This document shows positions 36,697-46,328 of a stretch of 64,000 nucleotides of DNA, in pieces. Origin of the DNA: Bacillota bacterium (GTDB lineage Bacteria > Bacillota > Bacilli > Alicyclobacillales > SLC66); contig JAKACV010000005.1 in the NCBI GenBank assembly GCA_021821085.1, positions 1 to 64,000 on the forward strand, written 5' to 3'. The notes beneath the pieces were generated by a model. It was given only the letters and a program-made list of their open reading frames with translations. It did no database searches and was not told the origin of the DNA. Positions within the stretch are counted from its first letter, which is position 1; every line of letters begins with the position of its first letter. Made by a program: the position numbers and the translations under genes.

Positions 36697-37827
36697 ATGT
36701 GCCAATCTCAATCGGAACTGTCAAAGTTATTTGAAATATTTGGATCACATCAAGGATTGGGCGATTCTGTAAATCCGATTCTTGTATTGCATGCTGTGCA
36801 ATGGATGTTTTCAATATTACCTAGCGCGTTTATATATCAAGATACTGATGAGTTGATGATTGAATACAATCGTGCATTTGCCGATCTCGTTGAACTTTCT
36901 GCGTCAGCCGCACCCCAACCACTCCTGATTATCCTGAACAAAAACCCCCCGTTGCTTGCGCTGTTTGAAAAAACCTTGATTGAACAAATCGAATTCCGGT
37001 CTCTACTAGTTCATTTTGAACGAAAAGAAAAATTGGTTCACTTACTTGTTGATGCACATGTGATTAGAAGCGATCAGGTTATTCATGGGTGGGTGTTCGC
37101 GTGTCGTGAAATTGATAATTTGATGACGATTGAAGCACAAGTTTTGCGTAACGATAAGCTAGCTACTGCAGGTAAAATGGCAGCTGGTATCGCACATGAG
37201 ATTCGCAATCCGTTAACGTCAATCCGCGGTTTTTTGCAGGTGCTTGAACGAGATTTAGTTTCGGTGGGACTGGAGAAAGAACAGGTCTATATTCAACTCA
37301 TGTTGTCGGAGATCGATCGAGTTAATCAATTGGTGAATCAAATGTTGCTGCTGGCTAAACCTGCCGATTTGGTGTTAGAGATCGTCACAGTCAATGAAGT
37401 GATTGAGAACATTGCCTCCATTGTCCATTCTGATGCACTGCTGCGTAATATCAATTGCCATTTTAGGTTAGAGCAGACGGCTCGTGTGCGCGTTGACCGT
37501 AATCATCTCAAGCAGGTATTGTTGAATCTTGTGAGCAATGCATTGGATGCGATGGAGGACAGTGGAACTGGAACATTAACAATCTCAACCCATGATGATC
37601 AGGTGACTCGTGCGGTGCGAATCGATATTTCCGATACGGGGCCTGGAATTCCATCCTACATGATCGATCGGATTTTTGATGCGTTTTTTACGATGAAGGA
37701 ACATGGTACAGGTCTTGGATTGGCCATTTGCCAACGGCTTGTTACGGAGTTTGGCGGAGAAATTCGCGTACTTTCAAAAGGATTTGGCACTACGTTTTCG
37801 GTCATTCTGCCTGCTGTCAAGGAGTGA
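36697..37827 (+). CDS. Soluble sensor histidine kinase (sporulation-kinase-like)
   Basis: ATG 36697 lies nine bases after AGGGG; ATG 36691 would be too close. The 376-residue protein has an N-terminal PAS-like region (about 30-140), a HisKA domain with phosphoacceptor His167 (AGIAHEIRNPL) and an HATPase domain with NLVSNALDAM, DTGPGIP and GTGLGLAI. It has no membrane helix, so it is cytoplasmic. Its domain order resembles KinA/KinE-type phosphorelay kinases. It is inserted between SRP RNA and dnaX, with no partner regulator nearby. The role in sporulation is inferred. Confidence 0.85.
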   Translation: MCQSQSELSKLFEIFGSHQGLGDSVNPILVLHAVQWMFSILPSAFIYQDTDELMIEYNRAFADLVELSASAAPQPLLIILNKNPPLLALFEKTLIEQIEFRSLLVHFERKEKLVHLLVDAHVIRSDQVIHGWVFACREIDNLMTIEAQVLRNDKLATAGKMAAGIAHEIRNPLTSIRGFLQVLERDLVSVGLEKEQVYIQLMLSEIDRVNQLVNQMLLLAKPADLVLEIVTVNEVIENIASIVHSDALLRNINCHFRLEQTARVRVDRNHLKQVLLNLVSNALDAMEDSGTGTLTISTHDDQVTRAVRIDISDTGPGIPSYMIDRIFDAFFTMKEHGTGLGLAICQRLVTEFGGEIRVLSKGFGTTFSVILPAVKE

Positions 37828-37832
37828 ATACC

Positions 37833-39629
37833 ATGTCCTACGTAGCTTTATACCGAGCGTGGAGACCACAACGCTTTGCAGAGGTTGTAGGGCAGGAACA
37901 TGTGGTCACGACGTTGCTTCATGCGCTGCAGATGCATCGCGTGGCACATGCCTATTTATTTGCTGGCCCCCGTGGTACAGGAAAGACTAGCTTAGCTAAA
38001 ATTTTGGCTAAGGCGGTCAACTGTGAACATCCACAAGGGGTAGAACCCTGTAACGTCTGTCAAGCGTGTCAAGGAATTACCTCTGGTGCAGTAATGGATG
38101 TTGTTGAGATGGATGCTGCTTCAAATCGTGGGATTGATGAGATCCGTTCCCTGTTGGAACAGGTACGCTATGCCCCGACAGAGGTACAAAAGAAAGTGTA
38201 CATTATCGACGAAGTGCACATGCTGACTTCTGAAGCATTTAATGCGCTTTTGAAGACGTTAGAAGAACCACCGGACTATTGTCTTTTTGTTTTGGCGACA
38301 ACTGAGTTGCACAAAGTTCCTCCTACGGTAGCTTCGCGTTGTCAGCGCTTCTCTTTTGGGCGAGTCAAGACAGAACGTGTAGTTGATCGCCTGCGGGAGG
38401 TCGCCTTCACCCTCCCTGTTACCATCGAAGATGCAGCGCTCTGGCTTATTGCGAGATTGACTGAAGGTGGATTGCGCGATGCACTGTCTTTGCTTGATCA
38501 AGTTTTGGCGTTTTCAGATGATCATATAGGTGTAGAGCAAGTGGCAGAAGTGACCGGTGGAGTTGCTGGTGAAAAAATTGGCCAGTTATGTAGTTGCGTT
38601 TTTGCGAGGGATCATGCAGGAGTATTATCGTTGCTCTCGTCCTTTTGGGAACAGGGAGTGGATCCTGTCCAATTGATTATCGAAGTGATGGCATATCTGC
38701 GCGATGCCATTTTGCAACGATGTGGGGAAGGCAGTGTAGAAACATTGGATCGTGCTCAATACGATCCTACTTTCGCGGTCGTTATTGCGCGCGCAAAACC
38801 AGAGACACTGCTGACTTTCGCTGAACGAATGGGGATCGTGCAAGCGGAATTACGGTTTCAGTCGCAGTCCAGGCTCTATGTAGAAGTAAGTTTGTTATCA
38901 GTTGTCGACTACCTGCAGGTACACGGCCAACACGACCAGCATGCTGGGTACATGCGATCTGAGGAACTCCAAGAATTACAACAAGAGTTGCAACGTATTG
39001 TAAAGAGAATTGAAATGTTAGAAAGAAAACAGGGGGCGGAACAGCAAGATGCGTCTCGCACGCATCCTCCAGACGAGCCGCGGCATTCTGCTCGTCTGGA
39101 GGATGGTGAACAAGTCAGAAAGACAGAAGAGGCTCCCCTACGGAGGTTTGCAAAGCCTCAGTCGCCATCTAGTTCCGTCCATCGTTCGCAACAAGGTAGA
39201 GGGGAGAATTCATGGCGCGGGCAGCGGATGAATGACGCGGATCAAAAGTTGCTTGCATCTGTTGAACGGAAATGGCAAACTCTGTTGGAGGAAACGAAAA
39301 AGAAAAGTATCCAAACGCGCGCATGGCTGTTAGCTGGACGCCCGGTTGCCCTTTTTGGAACGCAATTAATTATCGCGTTTAAATCTTCTTTACATGCGGA
39401 AACAGTGCTGAAGAATCCCCATCGAGAGCTGATTGAAGAGGTGCTGCAAAAGCAAGTGCAGCATCCGTTCGCCATTTCGACTCTTCTTGAAGAAGAGTGG
39501 GAGCGTTTGAAATCGCAGGTTGAGACTGGAGATTTAGAACATCCAATAGTAAAAGTGCGTGAGCCGTGGGTTGATAAAGTGATAGAATTACTCGGTGAAG
39601 ATCGAGTTCATCTCGTTGATGGAGAATAA
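37833..39629 (+). CDS. dnaX: DNA polymerase III subunits gamma/tau
   Basis: ATG 37833 follows AAGGAGTGA; the upstream extension lies inside the kinase gene. The 598-residue AAA+ clamp loader has Walker [10 protein letters not shown], a zinc-binding cluster ([16 protein letters not shown]), Walker B IIDEVHML and an SRC sensor. A tau-type C-terminal tail includes a charged linker (about 390-500). Gamma/tau loads the sliding clamp and couples polymerase to helicase. It starts the dnaX-ybaB-recR cluster. Confidence 0.95.
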   Translation: MSYVALYRAWRPQRFAEVVGQEHVVTTLLHALQMHRVAHAYLFAGPRGTGKTSLAKILAKAVNCEHPQGVEPCNVCQACQGITSGAVMDVVEMDAASNRGIDEIRSLLEQVRYAPTEVQKKVYIIDEVHMLTSEAFNALLKTLEEPPDYCLFVLATTELHKVPPTVASRCQRFSFGRVKTERVVDRLREVAFTLPVTIEDAALWLIARLTEGGLRDALSLLDQVLAFSDDHIGVEQVAEVTGGVAGEKIGQLCSCVFARDHAGVLSLLSSFWEQGVDPVQLIIEVMAYLRDAILQRCGEGSVETLDRAQYDPTFAVVIARAKPETLLTFAERMGIVQAELRFQSQSRLYVEVSLLSVVDYLQVHGQHDQHAGYMRSEELQELQQELQRIVKRIEMLERKQGAEQQDASRTHPPDEPRHSARLEDGEQVRKTEEAPLRRFAKPQSPSSSVHRSQQGRGENSWRGQRMNDADQKLLASVERKWQTLLEETKKKSIQTRAWLLAGRPVALFGTQLIIAFKSSLHAETVLKNPHRELIEEVLQKQVQHPFAISTLLEEEWERLKSQVETGDLEHPIVKVREPWVDKVIELLGEDRVHLVDGE

Positions 39630-39646
39630 TAGAAGGGGCTGACATC

Positions 39647-39958
39647 ATGAAAAACATGAATCAATTGATGAAACAGGCGAAGAAATTACAAGAAGATATG
39701 GGGAAGGCGCAAGAAGAGTTAGGAACGATGAATGTGACGGGAACGGCGAGTGGAGATGCGGTAAGCATTCAGATGAATGGCCATCGCAAAGTGGAGAGTG
39801 TGAAAATCAAGCCGGAAGTGGTGGATCCGGAAGATGTAGAGATGCTGGAAGATCTTATTTTAACTGCGTTACATGATGCGAATCAAAAGATTGAAACGCT
39901 GATCGAAGAGCAAATGGGCAAATATACGAAGGGATTAAACATCCCTGGTTTGTTTTAA
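39647..39958 (+). CDS. ybaB: Nucleoid-associated protein YbaB/EbfC
   Basis: The 103-residue protein starts [18 protein letters not shown] and is typical of the YbaB/EbfC family: an N-terminal helix, [19 protein letters not shown] strands, and the C-terminal motif KGLNIPGLF. It binds DNA as a dimer. It lies between dnaX and recR, as in many bacteria, and its stop shares a base with the recR start. Confidence 0.95.
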   Translation: MKNMNQLMKQAKKLQEDMGKAQEELGTMNVTGTASGDAVSIQMNGHRKVESVKIKPEVVDPEDVEMLEDLILTALHDANQKIETLIEEQMGKYTKGLNIPGLF

Positions 39959-40560
39959 TGAATCAGCTTCCGGAACCTATTGAACGCCTCATTGCACAGT
40001 TTGAGCGATTGCCTGGGATTGGTCCGAAGTCAGCTCAACGGTTAGCCTTTTATGTAACAACGATGTCAGATGAACATGTGCAGGAATTCGCACAAGCGGT
40101 GTTTCGAATCAAAAAGGAACTAACGATTTGTGAAACATGTTGTGTGATTAGTGATCGTAGTCCTTGCCCAGTTTGTGGAGATCCACTGCGTGATCGCAGT
40201 GTCATATGTGTTGTACAGGATACAAGGGACATGTTGGCGATTGAACGGATGAATTCTTATGATGGCTTATATCATGTGCTTGGCGGGGCCATTTCACCGA
40301 TGGATGGGGTCGGACCTGATCAACTTCACTTTCGTGAACTACTGCAAAGAATCGCGGATGAATTGGTGACAGAGATGATTCTTGCCACCAATTCGACTGT
40401 AGAAGGCGAAGCAACCGCCATGTACATTGCCCGCTTGGCGCACAGTTTTGAAAATCTTAAAATCACGCGGATCGCACATGGAATTCCTGTAGGCGGAGAC
40501 TTGGAATTTGCTGATGAAATGACCTTGAAACGCGCTATGGAATTTCGGCGCCCAATTTAA
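39958..40560 (+). CDS. recR: Recombination mediator RecR
   Basis: The 200-residue protein has the helix-hairpin-helix (LPGIGPKSAQRLAFY), a C4 zinc finger (CETCCVISDRSPCPVC) and a Toprim domain (ICVVQDTRDMLAIE, EGEATAMYIA). It acts with RecF/RecO to load RecA on gapped DNA. ATG 39958 overlaps the ybaB stop (TAATG). Length and order are standard. Confidence 0.96.
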   Translation: MNQLPEPIERLIAQFERLPGIGPKSAQRLAFYVTTMSDEHVQEFAQAVFRIKKELTICETCCVISDRSPCPVCGDPLRDRSVICVVQDTRDMLAIERMNSYDGLYHVLGGAISPMDGVGPDQLHFRELLQRIADELVTEMILATNSTVEGEATAMYIARLAHSFENLKITRIAHGIPVGGDLEFADEMTLKRAMEFRRPI

Positions 40561-40627
40561 ATCCGTCATAAAATCCTTATCGAGCCACTATAATCTACTA
40601 ACCACGCGGAAAGTAGAGGGGCGACAT

Positions 40628-40933
40628 ATGGAAGATGTAGAGGGGTTTTCGGACGAGCAGCGCACGGAACTACTGGATCAGATCGCTCAAGCACATGCAG
40701 ACTGGCTTTTGGCATTGCAGCAATTCAATAATGCCATGGATGCTAGGGTTATTGATGACGCGATTTATTTATTAAATGCTGCAGAGATGCGTTTTGAAGG
40801 GTTGATGCGCATTGCACGGCGTCTGAGAATTGTAGTCAATGTGAGCAGCGGACTAAAATTCCGGTTCTATATGACGGATCGTTTCGACTCCCCACGTGTA
40901 AATTCAGCTTTTACACGCGACTCGACTCTTTGA
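40628..40933 (+). CDS. yaaL: YaaL-like DUF2508 family protein
   Basis: The 101-residue protein matches the DUF2508 pattern: LLDQIAQAHADWLLALQQFNN, IDDAIYLLNAAEMRFEGLMR and a basic helix. Between recR and bofA this is the YaaL position in Bacillus subtilis. The molecular function is not known. The last 25 residues are variable. Confidence 0.8.
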   Translation: MEDVEGFSDEQRTELLDQIAQAHADWLLALQQFNNAMDARVIDDAIYLLNAAEMRFEGLMRIARRLRIVVNVSSGLKFRFYMTDRFDSPRVNSAFTRDSTL

Positions 40934-40963
40934 GAGACGAGCGGCTAGGGGAGGCGGTGTACG

Positions 40964-41233
40964 ATGTTAAGCAGTAAGGTGACCTTGTGGATTGCGCTTG
41001 GCATCATTGTTTTGCTTATTGTAGTGGCTCGGATTTTGCGCGATCCAATATCTTTTTTTGGCGTATTACTTCGCAATTTAGTTCTGGGAATGATCGGGCT
41101 TGCAGCGATTGATTATCTAGGAAAAGGAATAGGAGTCCACGTGCCGTTAAATTTTCAAACCGCGGGCGTGGCGGGTCTGCTAGGATTGCCTGGCGTGGCG
41201 GCACTCGCTGTGGTGCAGCACTGGATTCTTTAA
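40964..41233 (+). CDS. bofA: Pro-sigma-K processing inhibitor BofA
   Basis: The 89-residue protein has a first hydrophobic helix (residues 5-24), an amphipathic region and a C-terminal helix with GLAAIDYLGKGIGVHVPLN, then GLLGLPGVAALAV, which is characteristic of BofA. In the mother cell BofA holds the SpoIVFB protease inactive until forespore signalling, delaying sigma-K activation. The substrate sigma factor gene sigK is also in this window (49067). It is downstream of yaaL, as in Bacillus. Confidence 0.9.
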   Translation: MLSSKVTLWIALGIIVLLIVVARILRDPISFFGVLLRNLVLGMIGLAAIDYLGKGIGVHVPLNFQTAGVAGLLGLPGVAALAVVQHWIL

Positions 41234-41250
41234 ATGGAGATCATGGGGCA

Positions 41251-42888
41251 TTACGAGTGAACTAATCGTGCGAGTAATGAACCTACCATCGGCATGCGCA
41301 GTAATTCTTCTTGATCCACCGCGCGTAAGAGGACTGCCATTACAATATAGATGGGCCCGCCTAAGGCAAGACTTGCAAGCACCGCACCCAAGGCAAGCAA
41401 ACGTGAAGTATGAAAGACAGGCATCCAGGTTGTCATGATTTCATAGAGGCGCAAGATTCCATAGGAAAATAAACCCAATACTCCTGTAGCAATCCATGTA
41501 CGCCATGTTAAGCGCAAAAAGTAAACAGGTAAGCCTGTGGTGCGACGAAGAGCAGACATGTTTAGCAAGGAGGAGATGAAGTAGCCGAGAATACCTGCAA
41601 CGGCAGCCCCATCAATCCCGAAAAATGGGACAAGCAGCAGATTGAATCCAAGTTTAATCAAAAGTCCCACACCCATATGCCATACGGGTGTATAAAAGCG
41701 ATCGTATCCTTGTAGGATATAGGTTGAAACTAATTCGATCGCGCTAAAAATACTCATCACACCGGCAAGCGCGATTGCGTCTGTGCCGGTTGTGCTTTTA
41801 AAGAGCGCAAGATTGATCGGCAGTGCAAGTATGCTTAACATGACAGCGCCTGGTAGTGTAATAAAACCGGTCATGCGCAGAGTGAGCAGGAGACGGGTTT
41901 CTCCAAGTTCGCGATCGTTTCGCGCCATTGCCTCGGTAATCGCAGGCATTACGGAAGCTCCAATCGCGTTTGCAAACGACAATGGCAATTGAATCAGTTT
42001 TAAAGCCTCGCCGCTGTAAATCCCATATTGGACGGTGGCTGCAACAATGCTGAGTCCACTTCCTATCAGTTCACGCGGAACGGTCCAGGCATCTACTTGC
42101 TGTGATAGAGGAAGTACAAGAGTCCCCATCGCGATCGGAAGTGAATAGAGGAACAGCCGCCATAAAATTGACCGTGCAGGGAGTTTGGGGATTGGTGCAC
42201 TGCGTGTTTTGCGCAGGCTCTCGCGGCGCGTTTTGATAACCGCTTTGCGTAAAACAACAAATGCCGGAACTGCGCCTGCCACAGCGCCAAAGGTGGCGAT
42301 GGCCGCGGTGACTCTCGGTCCATATCCTAGTTGAATGACGATGAATGCGCCTGCTAAGATAAATATAACACGGACAATTTGTTCTACTACCTGTGATGTG
42401 CCAGAAGGCTGCAAGCGTAAATAACCTTGTAAATATCCACGCATGGCGCTCATGAGCGGGAGTAAAAGAAGAGCGGGAGCCAAGGCGCGAATAGCAGGTA
42501 ATGCATCATGCTGTAATGATTGTTGCTGATGTGGAATGGTGAATCGGAGGTAGACAGGTCCTAGAAACCACATCATTAGAAATGAAATAAGTCCAAATAT
42601 AAGCATGGCTCGACCGACAATGCGCAAGGTTGCTGTGGCCTCTCGGTGGCGGCCTCGTGCAGATAAATCGCTAATTGACTTGGAAAGGGCAAGCGGAAAC
42701 CCAGCAGTCGATAACGTCAGCATGACGGTATAGAGCGGATAGGCCAAATAGTAGAGGCCGTAGGCATAACCGCCAATCATATTTTGAAGTGGAATGATAA
42801 AAAGTAGTCCGAGAATTTTTGAAATAAAGACGGCGCTAACCATTGATGAGGCTCCACGCCCAAAACGCCCCTGCGATTCTGAAGGCAA
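41251..42888 (-). CDS. MATE/MOP-type lipid flippase-like protein (SpoVB/polysaccharide biosynthesis family)
   Basis: The 545-residue polytopic protein of about 14 helices belongs to the MVF/SpoVB branch: ISKILGLLFIIPLQNMIGG at the N terminus, AYPLYTVMLTLSTAGFPLALSKSIS, and LSQQVDAWTVPREL mid-protein. Relatives move lipid-linked precursors of peptidoglycan or polysaccharide; SpoVB acts in spore cortex formation. The exact orthologue (SpoVB or YabM/YtgP) cannot be fixed by eye. It lies on the minus strand between bofA and csfB. Confidence 0.88.
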   Translation of the reverse strand: MPSESQGRFGRGASSMVSAVFISKILGLLFIIPLQNMIGGYAYGLYYLAYPLYTVMLTLSTAGFPLALSKSISDLSARGRHREATATLRIVGRAMLIFGLISFLMMWFLGPVYLRFTIPHQQQSLQHDALPAIRALAPALLLLPLMSAMRGYLQGYLRLQPSGTSQVVEQIVRVIFILAGAFIVIQLGYGPRVTAAIATFGAVAGAVPAFVVLRKAVIKTRRESLRKTRSAPIPKLPARSILWRLFLYSLPIAMGTLVLPLSQQVDAWTVPRELIGSGLSIVAATVQYGIYSGEALKLIQLPLSFANAIGASVMPAITEAMARNDRELGETRLLLTLRMTGFITLPGAVMLSILALPINLALFKSTTGTDAIALAGVMSIFSAIELVSTYILQGYDRFYTPVWHMGVGLLIKLGFNLLLVPFFGIDGAAVAGILGYFISSLLNMSALRRTTGLPVYFLRLTWRTWIATGVLGLFSYGILRLYEIMTTWMPVFHTSRLLALGAVLASLALGGPIYIVMAVLLRAVDQEELLRMPMVGSLLARLVHS

Positions 42889-43071
42889 AACACGGCCCCC
42901 CCCTTCCTAAGTCCGCATGCACACTGCAGGTAGTATAGCATATGAAGGAAACATTCGACGTGCTGTCGCATACCTTGGCTTCACATGTGAAAGCGAAATA
43001 GGACTCTCTCGTATAAAGGCAACCATCGAGAGGTATACTGATTGCTAGGATTGAATAACCAGGGGACAGTG

Positions 43072-43296
43072 ATGAATATGGAGATGAATCGTTCAGTTTG
43101 CATGATATGTGAGCGGGAGTGCACAGAAGGAATTCACATCTTGTCGCAATTTATTTGTACAGACTGTGAACAAGACATTTGTCGTACCAATGTTGACGAT
43201 GACCTCTACGACTACTTTGTTGCTAGATTGCGTGCGTTGTGGGGAGAAATGGTCCGTCTCGATACCGAACGTTCAAATGGATCTACTTTATCTTAA
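43072..43296 (+). CDS. csfB: Anti-sigma-G factor Gin
   Basis: ATG 43072 follows AGGGGA. The 74-residue zinc-finger protein has CMICERECTEGIHI and FICTDCEQDICRTNVDDDLYDYFVARL, matching the Gin/CsfB family (two CxxC pairs). CsfB inhibits sigma-G (and sigma-E) to time sporulation gene expression. A sigma-F-like promoter could be GTATA at 43011 with GGTATACTG at 43032, though sigma-A use (TATACT) is also possible. Confidence 0.9.
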   Translation: MNMEMNRSVCMICERECTEGIHILSQFICTDCEQDICRTNVDDDLYDYFVARLRALWGEMVRLDTERSNGSTLS

Positions 43297-43298
43297 AT

Positions 43299-43336
43299 GT
43301 TAGATTACAATAGAATAGTTAGATTACAATAGAATA
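43299..43336. repeat. 19-bp perfect tandem repeat, two copies
   Basis: Two exact 19-bp units, with a partial AGAATAG echo after them, lie in the spacer between csfB and the decarboxylase-like gene. It is a small local duplication without assignable role. Confidence 0.7.
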
Positions 43337-43394
43337 GAATAGAGTAGAAGGATTCTGCGGTTCCATCGCGAAATTGTATCTAAGGTGAGATAGA

Positions 43395-44867
43395 ATGATC
43401 GAACAAAAGGCCATGCCCTTGGTGGAGGCAGTTCATGCGCATCAAGCGCGTGAACGCGTATCGCTTCATGTACCAGGGCATAAGGCAGGACAAGGACTTG
43501 CGCAAGAGCTGGCTGCGTATGCACGCCATATGGGACGATTGGATGTCACAGAGTTGCCTGGAGTAGATGATTTACATCATCCGACAGGACCCATTCTTGT
43601 CGCACAGAGGTTAGCCGCCGCCGCTTTTGGGGCAGACGAAACATACTTTCTCGTCGGAGGGAGTACAGTTGGCAATCTTGCCGCGATTTTAACTGCGATT
43701 CGACCAGGTGATCTCGTTGTGGTCGCTCGCAATGCGCATCAGTCTGTATGGTCTGGACTTGAATTGGCAGGGGCGCAGATCGTGCCAATTTTCCCTGAAA
43801 TGGATTCAGGGATAGCTGGTCCTGTGACACTCGCAACGGTCGAACAGGCCTTACGCAAGTTTCCAACCTGTAAAGCACTGATTATTACCAGTCCCACGTA
43901 TTTTGGCACAGCTTCAGAGTTAGCTCCGATCGTGCAACTTGCTCATGCAAAGAACCTCGTAGTGATTGTCGATGAAGCGCATGGAGCCCATCTCGCCTTT
44001 CATGCTGAACTTCCGAAATCAGCCGTGCATGTAGGCGCGGATTTGATCGTTCATAGCACGCACAAGATGCTTGGCGCCTTTACGCAGACAGCACTGCTCC
44101 ACGTAAATGGCTCGCAGGTAGATCGTAGCGCATTGCGAAAATGGTTGCGAATCTTACAGTCGAGTTCACCTTCTTATCTTCTGCTTGCATCGGTCGATAG
44201 TGCACGTCAGCAGATGGCGACAGAAGGAGAGCAACTCCTCTCTTGGACGATGACAGCCCTACAAAGCGCGCGCGAGCGTTTGGCAAAGCGTCTTCCAGGC
44301 TTGATTGTCGATCCAGTACGAAGAGAGCTTAACGATCCATTTAAATGGGTCCTTGATGCGCATCGCATTCATGTGACAGGGTTTGCGTTGGAGCATTTGT
44401 TGCGAGAGCGTTTTGGTATCTATGCGGAGCTGGCAACTGCTCGACACGTGTTGTTCGTATGGACGTATGCATCGTCGCAACGCGACATGGATTTAGTCGT
44501 TGAGGCATTATGTGAGGTTGAAAAGGATCTTCCCAAAGCTGATTATCCTATTCTAAACATCATGCAGAGTCGCGAGGTAGCAGAACATCCGATTGCTCTG
44601 CACAATCTTGCACAGCGCTTTCCAAGGGAAGTTGAAGGCCCATTGCGCGACGCGATTGGGCATGTGGTCACGGAGGCGCTTACCCCATACCCGCCGGGCA
44701 TCCCGTATGTATTGCGGGGAGAAGTTTTAACGGTAGAGACGGCACAACTTTTACTGGAATTTTATACAGCAGAGCAAAGAATTGATGGCTTGCTAGATCG
44801 CAGTGAACCATGTGTTCGCTACTTTGTAGAAGCGGCAGAACAGAAAGGAGGAGAGGCTGTATCCTGA
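43395..44867 (+). CDS. Orn/Lys/Arg decarboxylase-family PLP enzyme
   Basis: The 490-residue protein of aminotransferase fold type I includes SLHVPGHKAGQGL, ELPGVDDLHHPTGPI, VDEAHGAH and the PLP-binding Lys in STHKMLG. It corresponds to YaaO of Bacillus subtilis by position (csfB side, before tmk) and by motif. Members decarboxylate lysine, ornithine or arginine to polyamines; the substrate is not visible. Length is near that of the short Bacillus SpeA class (about 490). Its stop TGA overlaps the probable CTG start of tmk. Confidence 0.9.
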   Translation: MIEQKAMPLVEAVHAHQARERVSLHVPGHKAGQGLAQELAAYARHMGRLDVTELPGVDDLHHPTGPILVAQRLAAAAFGADETYFLVGGSTVGNLAAILTAIRPGDLVVVARNAHQSVWSGLELAGAQIVPIFPEMDSGIAGPVTLATVEQALRKFPTCKALIITSPTYFGTASELAPIVQLAHAKNLVVIVDEAHGAHLAFHAELPKSAVHVGADLIVHSTHKMLGAFTQTALLHVNGSQVDRSALRKWLRILQSSSPSYLLLASVDSARQQMATEGEQLLSWTMTALQSARERLAKRLPGLIVDPVRRELNDPFKWVLDAHRIHVTGFALEHLLRERFGIYAELATARHVLFVWTYASSQRDMDLVVEALCEVEKDLPKADYPILNIMQSREVAEHPIALHNLAQRFPREVEGPLRDAIGHVVTEALTPYPPGIPYVLRGEVLTVETAQLLLEFYTAEQRIDGLLDRSEPCVRYFVEAAEQKGGEAVS

Positions 44868-45526
44868 ATCGGGGTGTATTGATCACGTTTGAAGGGATTG
44901 ACGGATCAGGGAAGAGCACGCAGGTTGATCGACTCTGTGCACGCCTTGCAGCGAATTCGTACTCATTTGTTCGCACACGTGAGCCTGGAGGCACGCCAGT
45001 GGGGGATGCCATTCGCAGTGTATTGTTAGATCCAAATTCAGTGATGTCACCTGTCACAGAGACATTTTTATATGCGGCAGCTCGCGCGGAGCATGTGAAA
45101 CGAATTATCCTCCCGGCGTTAGAAAGTGGTAAAATTGTTGTGTGTGATCGATTCGTTGATGCGAGTATTGCGTATCAAGGTTATGGAATGGCTTCTGCTG
45201 ATATGACACCAGAGGTGGTACGCGAGATAAACGCACACGCGTTACAAGGGGTATCGCCTGATTTGACGATGATAGTAGATGTCCCAGAGGAAGTGGCAGA
45301 ACAGCGATTGATGGAACGTAGCGTGCACAGTGGTAAGGATCGAATTGAACAACGGGGTTCCCAGTTTTTTCAACGCGTTCGTGCAGGGTTACGACATATA
45401 TATGAACAAGAGCAGCACCGAATGAAGTGGATTGATGCGACAGAGTCACCAGAAGTCGTTGAACAAACAATTTGGCGCTTAGTCTCTCAATTGATAAATG
45501 GAGTGGAGGGCTCTCCATGCAATTGA
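44864..45526 (+). CDS. tmk: Thymidylate kinase
   Basis: The start is set at CTG 44864. In-frame ATG lies only at 44810, inside the upstream gene, and TTG 44879 would remove the beta-strand and lies 27 bases from the strong AAAGGAGGAG site. CTG gives a normal N terminus (four residues before LITFEGIDGSGKST). The CTGA overlaps the decarboxylase stop. The 220-residue enzyme shows P-loop GIDGSGKST, TREPGG, DRFVDASIAYQG and a lid region. It makes dTDP from dTMP. Confidence 0.9.
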   Translation: MNRGVLITFEGIDGSGKSTQVDRLCARLAANSYSFVRTREPGGTPVGDAIRSVLLDPNSVMSPVTETFLYAAARAEHVKRIILPALESGKIVVCDRFVDASIAYQGYGMASADMTPEVVREINAHALQGVSPDLTMIVDVPEEVAEQRLMERSVHSGKDRIEQRGSQFFQRVRAGLRHIYEQEQHRMKWIDATESPEVVEQTIWRLVSQLINGVEGSPCN

Positions 45527-45846
45527 TCTTTGCGGTGGTTCAAGATAAAGATGTGGCTCGTCTTTCGGAACGACTGGTCAAGGCCGGAATGCGCGCGACG
45601 AAGTTGGCCTCAACCGGCGGCTTTCTGCGTGCAGGCAATACAACGTTTATGATTGGAGTCGATGACTCTCGCGTAGAGGAGACCCTTTCGCATATTAAGC
45701 AAAGTTGTCGTTCGCGAGATCAGCTCGTAACGCCGCTTACTCCGCTTGGCAATCAGGTGGAGTCATTTGTATCTTATCCGGTATCTGTTCAAGTAGGTGG
45801 AGCGACCGTTTTTATTGTGCAGGTTGATCGTTTTGAACAGTTTTGA
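45517..45846 (+). CDS. darA: Cyclic di-AMP receptor DarA (PII-like)
   Basis: ATG 45517 follows GGAGGG. The 109-residue protein is a PII-fold member: MQLIFAVVQDKD, AGMRATKLASTGGFL and the GNTTFMIGVDD loop, with VGGATVFIV near the end. DarA (YaaQ/PstA) binds cyclic di-AMP; its target is not settled. It overlaps the tmk end by 10 bases, and its position between tmk and yaaR follows Bacillus order. Confidence 0.93.
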   Translation: MQLIFAVVQDKDVARLSERLVKAGMRATKLASTGGFLRAGNTTFMIGVDDSRVEETLSHIKQSCRSRDQLVTPLTPLGNQVESFVSYPVSVQVGGATVFIVQVDRFEQF

Positions 45847-45867
45847 CGATGTGCGGGGGCGTTTTGC

Positions 45868-46314
45868 GTGAAAATAAAAATGGAACGATCTACTGTGCTT
45901 GGTCCCGAACATGCTCCAACGATAATGGGTGGAGCACAAAAAGACTCGTCGGATTTTCAGGCCCAGTTGGTCGCCTCGCAACAGGCTCAGCAAGGACAAG
46001 AATGGGATCGATTAATAGAAGTGGTATCTCGACTTGGCGATAGGCTTGTTCAACATCCCTCTGTAGATGCTGCGCAAGCCTATCGTGATGCGGTCATGGA
46101 ACTTGTACAACGTGCAGTTTATGGTGGATTGGCTGTTCAACAATTGTCTGCGCAAGGGCATATGGGCAAGCAAAAGATCTTTATGCAGATACAGCAAATT
46201 GATCAGTATTTTGTGGGAATGATGCATCAGGTGATGCATCATCAACAAGAACCGATGGATTTACTGAAAATTGTTGGGGAAATAAAGGGGCTACTGATTA
46301 GTCTTCATTTGTAG
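45868..46314 (+). CDS. yaaR: YaaR-family (DUF327) protein
   Basis: GTG 45868 follows GGGGG. The 148-residue helical protein has the family-typical central part: DRLIEVVSRLGDRLVQHPS, YRDAVMELVQRAVYG, MQIQQIDQYF, and a final IVGEIKGLLISLHL. The function is unknown. It lies between darA and holB, as expected. Confidence 0.85.
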   Translation: MKIKMERSTVLGPEHAPTIMGGAQKDSSDFQAQLVASQQAQQGQEWDRLIEVVSRLGDRLVQHPSVDAAQAYRDAVMELVQRAVYGGLAVQQLSAQGHMGKQKIFMQIQQIDQYFVGMMHQVMHHQQEPMDLLKIVGEIKGLLISLHL

Positions 46315-46328
46315 GAATGAGGCATTGG

